Source: Pseudomonas sp. MM213 (GTDB lineage Bacteria > Pseudomonadota > Gammaproteobacteria > Pseudomonadales > Pseudomonadaceae). From it: 64,000 nt of DNA. The notes under the pieces were generated by a model. It was not told the origin of the DNA, did not search any database, and was given only the letters and a program-made list of their open reading frames with translations. A program made the translations under genes and the position numbers. Below are positions 62,859 to 64,000 of this stretch, piece after piece. Position 1 is the first letter of the stretch. Each line of letters starts with the position of its first letter. The stretch lies in NCBI RefSeq assembly GCF_020423045.1, contig NZ_CP081943.1:2790001-2854000 (forward strand). Direction: 5' to 3'.

Positions 62859-64000
62859 ATGAAACCTGTACTGCCCCACGCCCAGCTCGACTGGGACGAC
62901 CAAGGTCTCCCGCGCTCGCGGGTGTTCGATGATGTGTATTTTTCCAACCTGTCCGGGTTGGACGAAACCCGTTACGTCTTCCTCGAACAGAACGCGTTGC
63001 GTGAGCGTTTCGCGGCATTGCCGGTGGACGGGAAACTGGTGATTGGCGAGACCGGTTTTGGTACCGGGTTGAATTTCCTGTGCGCCTGGCAGTTGTTCGA
63101 GCAGCACGCTGTGGCCGGTGCGCGGTTGCATTTTGTCAGTGTCGAAAAGTACCCGCTGAGCCTGCCCGACCTGCAGCGGGCGCTCGCCTTGTGGCCGGAG
63201 CTCAAGCCGTTTGCCGATCAACTGCTGGCGCAATACGTGGCGATCCATCAAGGTTTCCAGCGCCTGATCCTGGACCACGGACGCATCACGCTGACGCTGC
63301 TGATCGGCGATGCGCTGGAACAGTTGCCACAGCTGGACGCGCAGATCGATGCCTGGTTTCTCGACGGTTTCGCCCCGGCGAAAAACCCCGACATGTGGAC
63401 CGCCGAACTGTTTGTCGAGCTGGCCCGACTCGCGGCGCCCGGCTCGACGATCAGCACCTTCACCAGCACCGGTTGGGTACGTCGTCTGTTGAATGCCGCA
63501 GGCTTCAAGATGAAACGCACGCCCGGCATCGGCCACAAATGGGAAATCCTGCGCGGGGTGTTTCTCGGTTGGCCTGAGGAGGTCACGAAGCCCGTCATGG
63601 CAAAACCGTGGTTTGCGCGTCCGGCCCCCCTGACCGGCGAACGTCGGGCCTTGGTGATTGGTGCCGGTCTCGCCGGTTGCGCGACAGCCGCCAGCCTCGC
63701 GGCGCGGGGTTGGCAAGTCAGTCTGCTGGAGCGTCACGGCGCACTGGCGCAGGAAGCCTCGGGCAATCCTCAAGGGGTTTTGTACCTCAAGCTTTCCGCC
63801 CATGGCACCGCGTTGTCACAATTGATCGTCAGCGGGTTCGGCCACACCCGTCGCTTGCTTGAGCAGTTGCATCGAGGTCTCGACTGGGACGATTGCGGCG
63901 TACTGCAACTGGCCTTCAATGCCAAGGAAGCGGAGCGTCAGGCGCAATTGGCCGCAGCGTTTCCCGAGGACTTGCTGCACACGCTCGATCAAGCGCAGGC
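62859..64000 (+). CDS. mnmC: Bifunctional tRNA mnm5s2U methyltransferase/oxidoreductase MnmC, partial
   Basis: The window ends inside the gene after 380 codons. The N-terminal DUF752 methyltransferase domain (LPRSRVFDDVYFS, GETGFGTGLNFLCAWQLF as SAM loop, DAWFLDGFAPAKNPDMW) is complete at about residues 1-240; the FAD-binding oxidoreductase domain starts near 265 (GAGLAGCATAASLAARGW). MnmC performs the last two steps of mnm5s2U34 synthesis in tRNA. Divergent from pap, 160 bases apart. Confidence 0.96.
   Translation, partial: MKPVLPHAQLDWDDQGLPRSRVFDDVYFSNLSGLDETRYVFLEQNALRERFAALPVDGKLVIGETGFGTGLNFLCAWQLFEQHAVAGARLHFVSVEKYPLSLPDLQRALALWPELKPFADQLLAQYVAIHQGFQRLILDHGRITLTLLIGDALEQLPQLDAQIDAWFLDGFAPAKNPDMWTAELFVELARLAAPGSTISTFTSTGWVRRLLNAAGFKMKRTPGIGHKWEILRGVFLGWPEEVTKPVMAKPWFARPAPLTGERRALVIGAGLAGCATAASLAARGWQVSLLERHGALAQEASGNPQGVLYLKLSAHGTALSQLIVSGFGHTRRLLEQLHRGLDWDDCGVLQLAFNAKEAERQAQLAAAFPEDLLHTLDQAQ

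Overview
The window is a GC-rich, gene-dense chromosomal segment from a fluorescent pseudomonad. The evidence is short intergenic gaps, many ATGA/GTGA start-stop overlaps, nine GTAGGAGCGAGGCTTGCCCG-type REP palindromes, and several gene orders I recognise from the Pseudomonas core genome. These are sagS-ospR-glutathione peroxidase-msrB-alaA-htpX-tpm, prc followed by an EAL/CBS/GGDEF protein, an FKBP lipoprotein near rdgC, and thiolase/pap/mnmC. An UndA orthologue points to the P. fluorescens complex rather than P. aeruginosa.

Layout. 0-5.4 kb: tail of a cation:proton antiporter, an ammonium transporter, a three-gene yqjD/yqjE/yqjK-like membrane operon, an EAL phosphodiesterase and a dGTPase-like enzyme. 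5.5-13.1 kb: a signalling block with a receiver-only protein, a LuxR-type regulator, a BvgS/RocS-like hybrid kinase and an HD-GYP protein. 13.1-22.9 kb: fRMsr, a DUF815 ATPase, SagS-like kinase, OspR-type peroxide sensor, glutathione peroxidase, MsrB, AlaA, HtpX, thiopurine methyltransferase and a DODA-type dioxygenase. 22.9-29.3 kb: a GntR/UTRA regulator diverging from an ABC importer operon that also encodes a cytoplasmic alkaline-phosphatase-superfamily hydrolase and a HAD phosphatase. Matched operator-like sites lie in the divergent region. 29.4-37.3 kb: quinone oxidoreductase, Prc protease, EAL-CBS-GGDEF protein, Sel1 protein, a small HTH pair, a YkvA-like protein and FKBP lipoprotein. 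37.5-43.4 kb: an inner-membrane-anchored di-heme cytochrome coupled to a catalase-like protein, a duplicated tRNA-Val/tRNA-Asp cassette, RdgC and a bile-acid-type symporter. 43.4-47.2 kb: a guanidine-II riboswitch with Gdx exporter, UndA and a PAS-GGDEF-EAL protein. 47.5-52.2 kb: a very large toxin-like gene ending in a nucleic-acid-deaminase-like domain, split by a one-base frameshift at a C6 run. 52.3-64 kb: ABC exporter, DsbA-like, TrhO, BolA, DUF2059, FumC, EamA transporter, small DUF6316-like protein, thiolase, polyphosphate:AMP phosphotransferase and the start of MnmC.

Themes. Four c-di-GMP turnover proteins and three phosphorelay proteins lie in 47 kb. Around SagS/OspR sits a compact thiol and methionine-sulfoxide repair set. 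The most unusual content is the split deaminase toxin, the ABC-import/cytoplasmic-hydrolase operon with PhnF-like operators, the RoxA-like cytochrome/catalase pair, and undA lying directly downstream of a c-di-GMP enzyme.
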